Source of the DNA: Acidaminococcaceae bacterium UBA2453
GTDB lineage: Bacteria; Bacillota; Negativicutes; Acidaminococcales; Acidaminococcaceae
Length of the DNA: 14,504 nucleotides
Assembly: GCA_002342505.1 (NCBI GenBank)
Contig: DDQB01000037.1
Span: 1 to 14,504 of the forward strand
Direction: 5' to 3'
A program made the translations under genes and the position numbers. Within the stretch, counting starts at the first letter, position 1. Each line of letters begins with the position of its first letter. The notes below the pieces were generated by a model. That model was given only the letters and a program-made list of their open reading frames with translations, was not told the origin of the DNA and ran no database searches. Positions 8,173 to 14,224 of this stretch are shown piece after piece.

Positions 8173-8199
8173 CTCCCCTTCTGCAAAGCAAAAGGGGAG
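8173..8199 (-). terminator. Intrinsic terminator between ferredoxin and uppS
   Basis: CTCCCCTT (8173-8180) pairs with AAGGGGAG (8192-8199). Inside, TGC and GCA (8182-8184 and 8188-8190) add three pairs after one mismatch, leaving a 3-nt loop. On the minus strand the stem is followed by GCACATTTTTTG, so a six-T run starts 5 nt after the stem. This would end the ferredoxin message, with read-through feeding uppS. Confidence 0.75.
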
Positions 8200-8211
8200 T
8201 TCCGGAATCAA

Positions 8212-8388
8212 TTATTCCTGATTGATGGCGCCAACCGGGCAGTTTGCTGCGCAAGCGCCGCATTCTACACATTCGTCAGCGGTAATCTGATATTTACCAT
8301 TACCATCTTCTTTAGGTGCGCCAACGGGGCAAGTGCTGGCACAAGTGCCACAGCCTACGCAAGCGTCGGTATCAATTTTGAAAGCCAT
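8212..8388 (-). CDS. 2[4Fe-4S] bacterial (clostridial-type) ferredoxin
   Basis: 58 residues, the size of clostridial 2[4Fe-4S] ferredoxins. Two full CxxCxxCxxxCP motifs bind the clusters: C10, C13, C16, C20 and C40, C43, C46, C50. It is a small, soluble, low-potential electron carrier. The ATG at 8388 has AAAGGAGG 9 nt upstream. A TTG two codons earlier (8394) is only 3 nt from GGAGG and is rejected. The first 17 bases overlap the end of the PASTA-like ORF, and the ribosome site lies inside that gene. A strong terminator follows. Its partner is not proven; IspG in the same block needs such a donor, but central anaerobic metabolism is equally possible. Confidence 0.96.
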   Translation of the reverse strand: MAFKIDTDACVGCGTCASTCPVGAPKEDGNGKYQITADECVECGACAANCPVGAINQE

Positions 8389-8602
8389 GCTCAAGCACCT
8401 CCTTTCTCCTCTTCATCATTGTACTCAAAAGTATTATATGTTCAGACAATTGTTGCTGTCTGACAACATACTCTTCCGTAAGGCAATTCTCTATGTCTTC
8501 CTGCCTGTAACCGGAAGATATATGTACAACGCGATACTCCCATCCCGCATTAAGCAGTATTTTAACCGCTATATTTAACGGCATGGCCAAAACATCCGGC
8601 AT
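8372..8602 (-). CDS. Small PASTA-like protein of unknown function
   Basis: 76 residues. I do not recognise it as a named gene. The N-terminal MPDVLAMPLNIAVKILLNAG resembles the PASTA repeat opening (VPDVxGMxxxxAxxxLxxAGL), followed by EYRVV, and the second half EYVVRQQ...HIILLS resembles a PASTA-like ending. It has no signal peptide or membrane segment, so a role like that of the extracellular PASTA domains of Ser/Thr kinases is unlikely. Evidence that it is coding: the ATG lies 2 nt after the frr stop with GGAAG about 7 nt upstream, the frame fills the frr-ferredoxin gap, and it overlaps the ferredoxin by 17 nt with the ferredoxin ribosome site inside it. This suggests coupled translation. 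Its presence could partly reflect a sequence needed for the ferredoxin promoter. Confidence 0.72.
   Translation of the reverse strand: MPDVLAMPLNIAVKILLNAGWEYRVVHISSGYRQEDIENCLTEEYVVRQQQLSEHIILLSTMMKRRKEVLEHGFQN
8433..8462 (-). promoter_or_regulatory. Possible internal promoter for the ferredoxin gene
   Basis: On the minus strand a perfect TATAAT (8433-8438) lies 44 bp upstream of the ferredoxin ATG. An 18-bp spacer separates it from CAGACA (8457-8462, matching GACA of TTGACA). It lies inside the small PASTA-like gene. A perfect 7-bp dyad (TCAGACA, 8-nt spacer, TGTCTGA; 8442-8463) covers the spacer and the -35 box, like an operator. It is seen by eye only; coding constraint could explain it. 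Confidence 0.4.
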
Positions 8603-8604
8603 CT

Positions 8605-9168
8605 TTACACTTCCATAATTTCTTTTTCTTTAGCTTCAATCACTTTGTCGATTTCTTTCATCATTTTATCAGTCAGTTTCTGTGCTTTGTCCTGGCCGTC
8701 TTTGGAATCGTCTTCCGTTATTTCTTTGGCTTTTTCTGCCTTCTTAATTCCTTCAATAATGTCGCGGCGCAGTCCTCTTACGCTTACGCGGGCTTCTTCC
8801 GTACGTTTATTGGCAGTTTTAACAAGTTCTTTTCTGCGATCTTCCGTCAGCTGGGGAAGATTTAACCGGATAACGGATCCGTCTGTATTGGGATTGAGCC
8901 CCAGGTCAGATGTCATAATCGCTTTCGAGATAGCTTTGATCATTGTTTTTTCCCAAGGCGTAATAACAATCATGCGAGGCTCGGGAACAGCCACGTTGGC
9001 CACCTGATTAACAGGCGTCGGAGCGCCGTAATAATCTACCATAATTTTATTCAACAGGGCCGGCGTGGCTCGTCCTGCTCTTAATCCTGCCAGATCTTCA
9101 CGAAGATAGGAAATTGTCTTTTTCATCTTTTCTTCGTTAGTTTTTAATAGTTCTTCAATTGTTGCCAT
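8605..9168 (-). CDS. frr: Ribosome recycling factor
   Basis: 187 residues; the usual length is 185. With EF-G it splits the post-termination ribosome so that the subunits can be reused. The typical RRF layout is visible: an N-terminal helix with DLAGLRAGRATPALL (25-39), VDYYGAPTPVNQVA (44-57), VPEPRMIVITPWEK (61-74), RLNLPQLTEDRRKEL (101-115), then the long basic or charged C-terminal helices. The ATG at 9168 overlaps the pyrH TAA by one base (TAATG), and its GGAGG site is inside the last pyrH codons, so the two are translationally coupled. The PASTA-like ORF begins 2 nt after its stop. Order and overlap are as in most Firmicutes. Confidence 0.99.
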   Translation of the reverse strand: MATIEELLKTNEEKMKKTISYLREDLAGLRAGRATPALLNKIMVDYYGAPTPVNQVANVAVPEPRMIVITPWEKTMIKAISKAIMTSDLGLNPNTDGSVIRLNLPQLTEDRRKELVKTANKRTEEARVSVRGLRRDIIEGIKKAEKAKEITEDDSKDGQDKAQKLTDKMMKEIDKVIEAKEKEIMEV

Positions 9169-9896
9169 TATGCTTTACCTCCTACTGTTGTTCCGGTAAC
9201 AGTTCCTAAAGCCGCTTTTAAAATATTACCGGGAGTCTCAATATTAAATACAATGATTGGGATCTTGTTGTCCATACACAGGCTGATAGCAGTGGTATCC
9301 ATAACACTTAAGTGTTTGTTGATTACATCAATATAATCCAGTGAATCAAACTTTTTCGCTTCCGGATGGGTAGCTGGGTCGGCGTCATATACACCATCTA
9401 CGCCGTTCTTTCCCATCAAGATTGCATCTGCTTCAATTTCTGCAGCACGCAACGCAGCAGTTGTATCTGTCGAAAAATACGGATTTCCGGTACCGGCTGC
9501 AAAAATTACGACACGCTCCTTTTCCAGATGACGAACCGCTCTTCGGCGGATATACGGCTCCGCTATCTGACGCATTTCGATGGCTGTCTGTACACGGGTC
9601 GGAACCCCTATCTGTTCCAGCGCATCCTGCAAGGCAAGCGAATTAATGATTGTTGCCAGCATACCCATATAATCGGCGGTTGCACGATCCATCCCCTTAT
9701 TAGCGCCGGAAAGTCCGCGCCAGATATTGCCTCCGCCATTAACGACAGCAATCTCAAGACCGCAGTCAAGCACTTCTTTGATTTGTTTTGCAATGGAATT
9801 GACTACATTCGGATCAATGCCATAACCTTTTTCTCCTGCAAGCGCTTCACCGCTTAATTTTAAAACCACTCGTTTGTATTTTACTTCATTTGCCAC
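9168..9896 (-). CDS. pyrH: Uridylate kinase (UMP kinase)
   Basis: 242 residues, standard for bacterial UMPK. It phosphorylates UMP to UDP with ATP, a step in pyrimidine nucleotide synthesis, and works as a hexamer. Amino-acid-kinase-fold motifs: KLSGEAL (13-19), NGGGNIWRG (53-61), AAGTGNPYFSTDT (133-145) and KNGVDGVYDADP (163-174). The start is GTG at 9896, giving MANEVKYKRVVLKLSGEA; AGGAGGG lies 7 nt upstream. A good promoter sits about 80 bp upstream, after the tsf terminator, so pyrH-frr can be transcribed apart from rpsB-tsf. It overlaps frr by one base. Confidence 0.99.
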   Translation of the reverse strand: MANEVKYKRVVLKLSGEALAGEKGYGIDPNVVNSIAKQIKEVLDCGLEIAVVNGGGNIWRGLSGANKGMDRATADYMGMLATIINSLALQDALEQIGVPTRVQTAIEMRQIAEPYIRRRAVRHLEKERVVIFAAGTGNPYFSTDTTAALRAAEIEADAILMGKNGVDGVYDADPATHPEAKKFDSLDYIDVINKHLSVMDTTAISLCMDNKIPIIVFNIETPGNILKAALGTVTGTTVGGKA

Positions 9897-9976
9897 GCCG
9901 ACACCCTCCTGTTATTTTATAGTCATTTCTAAAAACTAAATCCAGATAGTTAGTACTTGCTGGCATTCTTCTAAAT

Positions 9977-10004
9977 ATTATACCACATCCTGCACTTTTG
10001 AAAA
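9977..10004 (-). promoter_or_regulatory. Sigma-A-type promoter for pyrH-frr
   Basis: On the minus strand, TGGTATAAT gives a perfect extended -10 (TATAAT at 9977-9982). A 16-bp spacer leads to TTTTCA (9999-10004), a weak -35 match. The predicted start, near 9970, leaves a leader of about 70 nt. It lies in a 256-bp intergenic stretch downstream of the tsf terminator. Apart from these two signals and the ribosome site I see nothing in that stretch. Confidence 0.75.
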
Positions 10005-10110
10005 ATAGCAGAAAGCAATAATTACTGATTAAATTGTGAAAATTTAAAGACATCCCGCATGAAACAAAAAACTTCCTTTTACGTCCGTCTGCAATACGTT
10101 TGAATTCATA

Positions 10111-10143
10111 AAAAAAGACTGCAATTTTTTTGCAGTCTTTTTT
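10111..10143 (-). terminator. Strong (bidirectional) intrinsic terminator of rpsB-tsf
   Basis: A perfect 14-bp stem (10111-10124 with 10130-10143; core GACTGCAA/TTGCAGTC) has a 5-nt loop. The minus-strand product ends in a run of seven T. It starts 10 bp after the tsf stop. The mirrored A/T tracts mean it could also stop plus-strand transcription. Confidence 0.93.
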
Positions 10144-10152
10144 GGTCCGAAA

Positions 10153-11034
10153 TTATTTTTTAATAAAAGCAGCAACTTCATCAGCGAAGTTTTCCTGTTT
10201 CTTTTCAATGCCTTCGCCTAACTGGAAGCGGGCAAAACGGGAAACATCCGCATTTTTTGATTTCAACAATTTGCTGATGGTCAGGTCGCCGTCTTTGATG
10301 AACTCCTGATCTACAAGACAAACTTCTTTATAGTACTTGTTAATGCGGCCTAGTACCATCTTTTCAATGATGTTTTCCGGCTTGCCTTCATTACGGGCCT
10401 GTTCTGTCAGGATATCTTTTTCATGTTCCAGTTCGGAAGAAGGAACTTCATTGCGGTTCAGGAACTGAAGATTAGCTGCGGCAACCTGCATAGCTACATC
10501 TTTTCCCAATTCGGCGTCGCCGCCTTTCATGTCGACCAGAACACCAATTTTTCCGCCGGCATGAATATAGCTGTAAACTTGTCCTTCTGCGCTTTCATAA
10601 CGAACAAAACGACGAACGGAAATGTTTTCACCGATTTTTGCAATCGCTTCCGTAACCAGATCTTTGACTGCTTTACCGTCAATTTCGGAAGCCAACAGCG
10701 CATCTACATCAGCCGGATTGTCAGCAACGACTTTGGCAGCAATGGATTTTGCCAGCGCCTGGAAGTTTTCGTTCTTGCCAACAAAGTCGGTTTCGCAGTT
10801 TACTTCCACGATTGCCCCAATTTTTCCATCTTCGGCAACGTGAGCAACAACAGCGCCTTCTGCTGCTACACGACCAGCTTTCTTCGCAGCCTGGGACAAT
10901 CCCTTTTCACGCAGGAAGTCAATTGCTTTTTCCATATCGCCTTCCGTAGCGACCAATGCCTTTTTGCAGTCCATCATACCTGCGCCCGTACGTTCGCGCA
11001 GTTCTTTAACAATTGCAGCAGTAATCTGTGCCAT
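10153..11034 (-). CDS. tsf: Elongation factor Ts
   Basis: 293 residues; EF-Ts is usually 280-300 in bacteria. It is the nucleotide exchange factor that releases GDP from EF-Tu. The N-terminal UBA-like domain covers about 5-45 and contains ELRERTGAGMMDCKKAL. The EF-Tu contact motif is visible as NCETDFVGKN (79-88, TDFV at 82-85). The core and coiled-coil region follow, ending LGEGIEKKQENFADEVAAF. The ATG at 11034 has CAGGAGG about 9 nt upstream. It lies 122 bp after rpsB, with a GC-rich hairpin in the gap that could lower its level relative to rpsB. An extended -10-like TGTTATGAT (11113-11121) is also in the gap, but no -35 box goes with it. A strong terminator follows. Confidence 0.99.
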   Translation of the reverse strand: MAQITAAIVKELRERTGAGMMDCKKALVATEGDMEKAIDFLREKGLSQAAKKAGRVAAEGAVVAHVAEDGKIGAIVEVNCETDFVGKNENFQALAKSIAAKVVADNPADVDALLASEIDGKAVKDLVTEAIAKIGENISVRRFVRYESAEGQVYSYIHAGGKIGVLVDMKGGDAELGKDVAMQVAAANLQFLNRNEVPSSELEHEKDILTEQARNEGKPENIIEKMVLGRINKYYKEVCLVDQEFIKDGDLTISKLLKSKNADVSRFARFQLGEGIEKKQENFADEVAAFIKK

Positions 11035-11082
11035 ACCCTAAATCCTCCTGAATTTTATGGTTTTAAATGTTTACAGTTTAAT

Positions 11083-11108
11083 AAAGGGAACCGCAGCGGG
11101 TTCCCTTT
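11083..11108 (-). terminator. Attenuator-like hairpin between rpsB and tsf
   Basis: AAAGGGAACC (11083-11092) and GGTTCCCTTT (11099-11108) form a perfect 10-bp stem with a 6-nt loop. On the minus strand only TTTATT follows, so it is a weak terminator or an RNA-processing or stability element. A second GGTTCCC at 11127-11133 could compete for the same partner strand. Confidence 0.6.
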
Positions 11109-11156
11109 CGAGATCATAACACTAAAGGTTCCCGGAGTCGAAAACCCGTTAATATC

Positions 11157-11897
11157 TTATTCTGCGTCTGCAGCTTCTTCAGCCGGGGCAGCTTCTGCTT
11201 CTGCAGTCTGCTGACCCTGACGACCTTCCAGCACTGCATCAGCCATTTTGCTTGCAAGCAGACGTACAGCACGGATAGCGTCATCATTAGCAGGAATTAC
11301 ATAATCTACTTCATCCGGATCGCAGTTGGTGTCAACTGTTGCTACGATAGGAATGTTCAGCTTGCGGGCTTCCAGAACAGCAATGTGTTCTTTGCGGGGA
11401 TCTACAACGAACAAAGCTGCCGGCAGTTTTTTCATATCTTTGATGCCGCCCAGGTTTTTGTTCAGTTTTTCCATTTCATGACGCAGGCCCAGAACTTCTT
11501 TCTTGGGCAGAACATCAAAGGTTCCGTCTTCTTCCATCTTTTCCAGCTGACGCAGACGTGCAACCCGTTTCTGGATGGTCTTGAAGTTGGTCATCATGCC
11601 GCCCAGCCAACGTTCATTAACATAGTACTGATTGCAGCGGAGCGCTTCTTCACGCATGGCTTCCTGTGCCTGTTTCTTAGTACCTACAAACAAAATGTTT
11701 CCGCCGTTCTGTGCGGTTTCACGGATGAAGTTATATGCTTCATCAACTTTTTTAACGGTCTTCTGCAGATCGATAATGTAGATACCGTTACGTTCGGTGA
11801 AGATGTACTTCGCCATTTTGGGGTTCCAGCGACGGGTCTGATGGCCGAAATGTACGCCGGCTTCCAGCAACTGTTTCATGGAAATAATACTGCTCAT
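11157..11897 (-). CDS. rpsB: 30S ribosomal protein S2
   Basis: 246 residues; bacterial S2 is about 230-260. It is a late-assembling protein of the small subunit that contacts S1 in many bacteria. Typical sequence: MKQLLEAGVHFGHQTRRWNP (7-26), KYIFTERNGIYIIDLQKT (30-47), VGTKKQAQEA (71-80), NERWLGGMMTNFKT (94-107) and, near the end, PIVATVDTNCDPDEVDYVIP. The last 20 or so residues are an Ala/Glu-rich tail, common in this family. The ATG at 11897 has CAGGAGG about 9 nt upstream. An open frame upstream to 11975 is untranslated leader: it has no ribosome site and covers the folded leader. Transcription probably starts at the promoter near 12002-12030. Confidence 0.99.
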   Translation of the reverse strand: MSSIISMKQLLEAGVHFGHQTRRWNPKMAKYIFTERNGIYIIDLQKTVKKVDEAYNFIRETAQNGGNILFVGTKKQAQEAMREEALRCNQYYVNERWLGGMMTNFKTIQKRVARLRQLEKMEEDGTFDVLPKKEVLGLRHEMEKLNKNLGGIKDMKKLPAALFVVDPRKEHIAVLEARKLNIPIVATVDTNCDPDEVDYVIPANDDAIRAVRLLASKMADAVLEGRQGQQTAEAEAAPAEEAADAE

Positions 11898-11923
11898 TTT
11901 TTGTTTCCTCCTGTTTTTTCCTC

Positions 11924-11980
11924 CGCAGTCGCCTATGATTAAGGTTAACCGCTTATGCGGACAGTACCTCTGCAACTGCG
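11924..11980 (-). promoter_or_regulatory. Structured rpsB mRNA leader, candidate S2 autoregulatory element
   Basis: The minus-strand RNA can form a three-tier hairpin. The outer stem is CGCAGUUGC/GCGACUGCG (11972-11980 with 11924-11932, nine pairs, one U-G). The middle stem is AGGU/ACCU (11966-11969 with 11942-11945). The apical stem is CCGC/GCGG with an AUAA loop (11949-11960). The 3' end of the outer stem abuts CGGAGG, a second ribosome-site-like sequence upstream of the one used by rpsB. rpsB leaders in several bacterial groups bind S2; this match is structural inference only. Confidence 0.5.
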
Positions 11981-12001
11981 TGTGTATTAAACACTTGAAA
12001 G

Positions 12002-12030
12002 ATTATATCACAGTCATTGCCAACGGGCAA
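12002..12030 (-). promoter_or_regulatory. Sigma-A-type promoter for rpsB-tsf
   Basis: TTGCCC (12025-12030), a 17-bp spacer and TATAAT (12002-12007) with an extended TGA (TGATATAAT). The predicted start, near 11995, leaves about a 98-nt leader. It lies only 8 bp beyond the thrC stop codon. Confidence 0.85.
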
Positions 12031-12037
12031 GACTTTT

Positions 12038-13549
12038 TTATGAATTTTCTACGGGAATTTCCAAAGTTTTTTTGATATTCGCCGCCATCTCCCCGGTGCC
12101 GATTACTTCATTATGAAGCACGGGTTTATGTTCCATTTCCGTAATCTGATGCGGAATCGGCAAACCTGTTTCCTCTGTCAGCCTGCGGGCTGCTTCAAAC
12201 GGTTGGCTCTCATCTAGCCCTTCTGCTTTTCCAAGACCTTCCAGAACAGTCTGGCAGAATTTGTATGGACTTGCCGTAGACAGTACAATGATATAGCTGT
12301 CATCACTGCTCAGCAGGCGGTATTTTTGGGCTGCGCGCCAAGCCACTGCGGTATGAGGATCAACCACATATTCAAAATCATTGTAAACACGGCCGATAGT
12401 CTCCTTTGTTTCCATTTCATCTACCCAGGCAGCAAAGAACAAATCCCGTACGCGTTCCGCAACATCTGATGTGACTTTGTACTGTCCGGCAGTATTCAGC
12501 TGCGTCATCCATTCAGCAACCTGAGCGGAATTATTGTCAGTCAGATCAAATAAAAGGCGTTCCAGATTACTGGATACCAGAATATCCATGGACGGGGATA
12601 CGGTTTTATTGAGTTCCCTTAATTTGTTATACACACCGGTATTAATGAAGTCCGTCAGCACGTTATTCGAATTGGAAGCGCAGATGAACCGTTTCACCGG
12701 AAGCCCCATCTTTTTCGCGTAATAGCCCGCCAGTATATCGCCGAAATTACCAGTGGGAACAGCAAAGATAACTTTTTCTCCCGGTTCGATCCTGCCATTG
12801 GCAACAGCATCCGCATACGATTTAAAATAATATGTAATCTGCGGTACCAGGCGCCCCCAGTTGATTGAATTTGCGGAGGAAAACTCCCAGCCAAAATCCT
12901 TTAATTCAGCGGCCAGACCTGTATCGCCAAATATTTCCTTGACACCGCGCTGTGCATCGTCAAAGTTTCCATGAATACCAAAAACTTTTGTATTGCCACC
13001 CTGTTGCGTTACCATCTGCAATTTCTGTACGGGACTGACGCCATCTTCCGGATAAAAAACAATGATTTCGGTTCCGGGAACATCGGCAAAACCTTCCAGC
13101 GCAGCTTTGCCTGTATCACCGGATGTTGCTGCCAGAATGACAATTTTTGTATCGGTTCCTGTTTTATTTTGCGCTTTTGTCATCAGGTGCGGCAAAATCT
13201 GAAGAGCAATATCTTTAAATGCCAAAGTCGGACCATGCCAAAGTTCCAGCACATCGGTCCGATCGCCAACTTTGCATAACGGCGCAGGGTTTTTGCCGAA
13301 TTTTAGAGGCGAATAGGCAGCTGTTGCACATTCTGCCAATTCAGCCGGCGAATAATCCGTCAGAAAATAATTCAGGATGGTAGCCGCGCACTGTTCATAA
13401 GACAATGTATTCAGGCTCAGAATCTGTTCCAATGACAGGGAAGGAAAACTCTGTGGGACGAACAGTCCGCCGTCTCCGGCCAGTCCTTCTTTGATTGCGT
13501 GGGCAGAAGACACTTTTCCGACCTGCCCTCTCGTGCTGACAAATAACAT
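12038..13549 (-). CDS. thrC: Threonine synthase (PLP-dependent)
   Basis: 503 residues from the chosen start, matching the longer threonine synthase class (about 430-510) with the N-terminal STRGQVGKVSSAHAIKEGLAGDGGLFVP. It converts O-phosphohomoserine to threonine. The PLP lysine is K112 in WHGPTLAFKDIAL. The PLP-phosphate loop AATSGDTGKAALEGF and the PTGNFGDILAGYYAKKMGLP segment are clear. The ATG at 13549 has GAGGTG with 9 nt spacing; an ATG five codons earlier (13564) lacks a ribosome site. It lies 61 bp after ybaK and is probably cotranscribed with it. No terminator is visible before the rpsB promoter. Threonine synthesis is not functionally tied to the translation genes that follow. Confidence 0.97.
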   Translation of the reverse strand: MLFVSTRGQVGKVSSAHAIKEGLAGDGGLFVPQSFPSLSLEQILSLNTLSYEQCAATILNYFLTDYSPAELAECATAAYSPLKFGKNPAPLCKVGDRTDVLELWHGPTLAFKDIALQILPHLMTKAQNKTGTDTKIVILAATSGDTGKAALEGFADVPGTEIIVFYPEDGVSPVQKLQMVTQQGGNTKVFGIHGNFDDAQRGVKEIFGDTGLAAELKDFGWEFSSANSINWGRLVPQITYYFKSYADAVANGRIEPGEKVIFAVPTGNFGDILAGYYAKKMGLPVKRFICASNSNNVLTDFINTGVYNKLRELNKTVSPSMDILVSSNLERLLFDLTDNNSAQVAEWMTQLNTAGQYKVTSDVAERVRDLFFAAWVDEMETKETIGRVYNDFEYVVDPHTAVAWRAAQKYRLLSSDDSYIIVLSTASPYKFCQTVLEGLGKAEGLDESQPFEAARRLTEETGLPIPHQITEMEHKPVLHNEVIGTGEMAANIKKTLEIPVENS

Positions 13550-13610
13550 TGTGACACACCTCATTCTTTACTAAATAACACAACAAGAAAATAAAAATTT
13601 AAAGACTTAC

Positions 13611-14093
13611 TTAATCCACAACTAATGAAGCAACAGTTGCTTTCGTTGCTTTTATCAAATCGTCCGGCGAGGCAAGGATCTGCATGCCGCGCATACCGGC
13701 GCTGATTGCAATACAGTCAAAAATCCCGCAGGTTTCATCCATAAATACAGGATACGCTTTCTTAGCGCCTAACGGGGAACAGCCTCCGCGAATGTAACCT
13801 GTTAATGGCAGGACTTCTTTCAAATGTACCATTTCACAGCGTTTATTGCTGCTTATCCGTGCCAGCTTTTTTAGGTCCAGTTCGCTGTTTCCGGGAATGA
13901 CTGCAAAGATAACGCCAGTTTTATCTCCGCGCACGCACAGCGTTTTAAATACCTGTTCCGGCGGCATGCCAACTTCTCTTGCAACATGAACGGCATCTAA
14001 ATGTTCCTCATCCACCGGATATGTTTTTAAATCGTACCTGATATGGAGATCATCCAAAATACGAACAGCATTTGTCTTTTTAATTTTTTTCAT
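13611..14093 (-). CDS. ybaK: Cys-tRNA(Pro)/Cys-tRNA(Cys) deacylase, YbaK/EbsC family
   Basis: 160 residues, the standard length for a free-standing YbaK. In this family it hydrolyses Cys-tRNA-Pro made in error by ProRS. K50 in VFKTLCVRGDK matches the key YbaK lysine (K46 in H. influenzae), and the GYIRGGCSPLGAKKAYPV segment (98-115) is the conserved GGxxP region. ISAGMRGMQILASPDDLI near the end is also typical. The ATG at 14093 has AGGAGGT at 7 nt. It is divergent from nadE and 61 bp upstream of thrC. Its natural partner ProS (with the related INS domain) is encoded further along the same block. Confidence 0.93.
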   Translation of the reverse strand: MKKIKKTNAVRILDDLHIRYDLKTYPVDEEHLDAVHVAREVGMPPEQVFKTLCVRGDKTGVIFAVIPGNSELDLKKLARISSNKRCEMVHLKEVLPLTGYIRGGCSPLGAKKAYPVFMDETCGIFDCIAISAGMRGMQILASPDDLIKATKATVASLVVD

Positions 14094-14110
14094 GCAGATT
14101 ACCTCCTGCG

Positions 14111-14139
14111 TTTATATATGTTAAACTAAAATGTGGAAA
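14111..14139 (-). promoter_or_regulatory. Candidate promoter for ybaK-thrC
   Basis: On the minus strand TTTCCA (14134-14139), a 17-bp spacer and TATAAA (14111-14116). The start point would fall close to the ybaK ribosome site, so the real -10 may be slightly upstream (for example TATATA). The same -35 hexamer, read on the other strand, can serve nadE. Confidence 0.4.
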
Positions 14140-14162
14140 AACGCAAACGTCTCTGCTATAAT
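14134..14162 (+). promoter_or_regulatory. Promoter for the NAD synthetase gene
   Basis: TGGAAA (14134-14139), a 17-bp spacer and TATAAT (14157-14162), preceded by TGC for an extended -10 (TGCTATAAT). The 5' leader of about 55 nt is A/T-rich. The extended -10 is convincing; the -35 is only 4/6. Confidence 0.65.
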
Positions 14163-14224
14163 TTATTTGAAGCATAACATTTACTTTACTATTTTTTTAA
14201 TTAATACGGAAAGAAGGCTGTAAC

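Noticed and set aside
8142..8186. N-terminal extension of uppS to a TTG at 8186
   Set aside because: The codon is inside the ferredoxin terminator hairpin and lacks a ribosome site; the ATG at 8141 has a good AGGGAG.
10423..11214. 263-codon open frame on the plus strand opposite tsf and the rpsB end
   Set aside because: It lies antisense to unmistakable tsf/rpsB, has no ribosome site or known motif, and reads as the mirror of a conserved gene.
11898..11975. 26-codon extension of rpsB upstream of its ATG
   Set aside because: It covers the folded leader and has no ribosome site, while the ATG at 11897 has CAGGAGG.
13550..13564. Earlier thrC start at 13564
   Set aside because: No ribosome site ahead of it; the ATG at 13549 has GAGGTG at proper distance and matches the family N-terminus.
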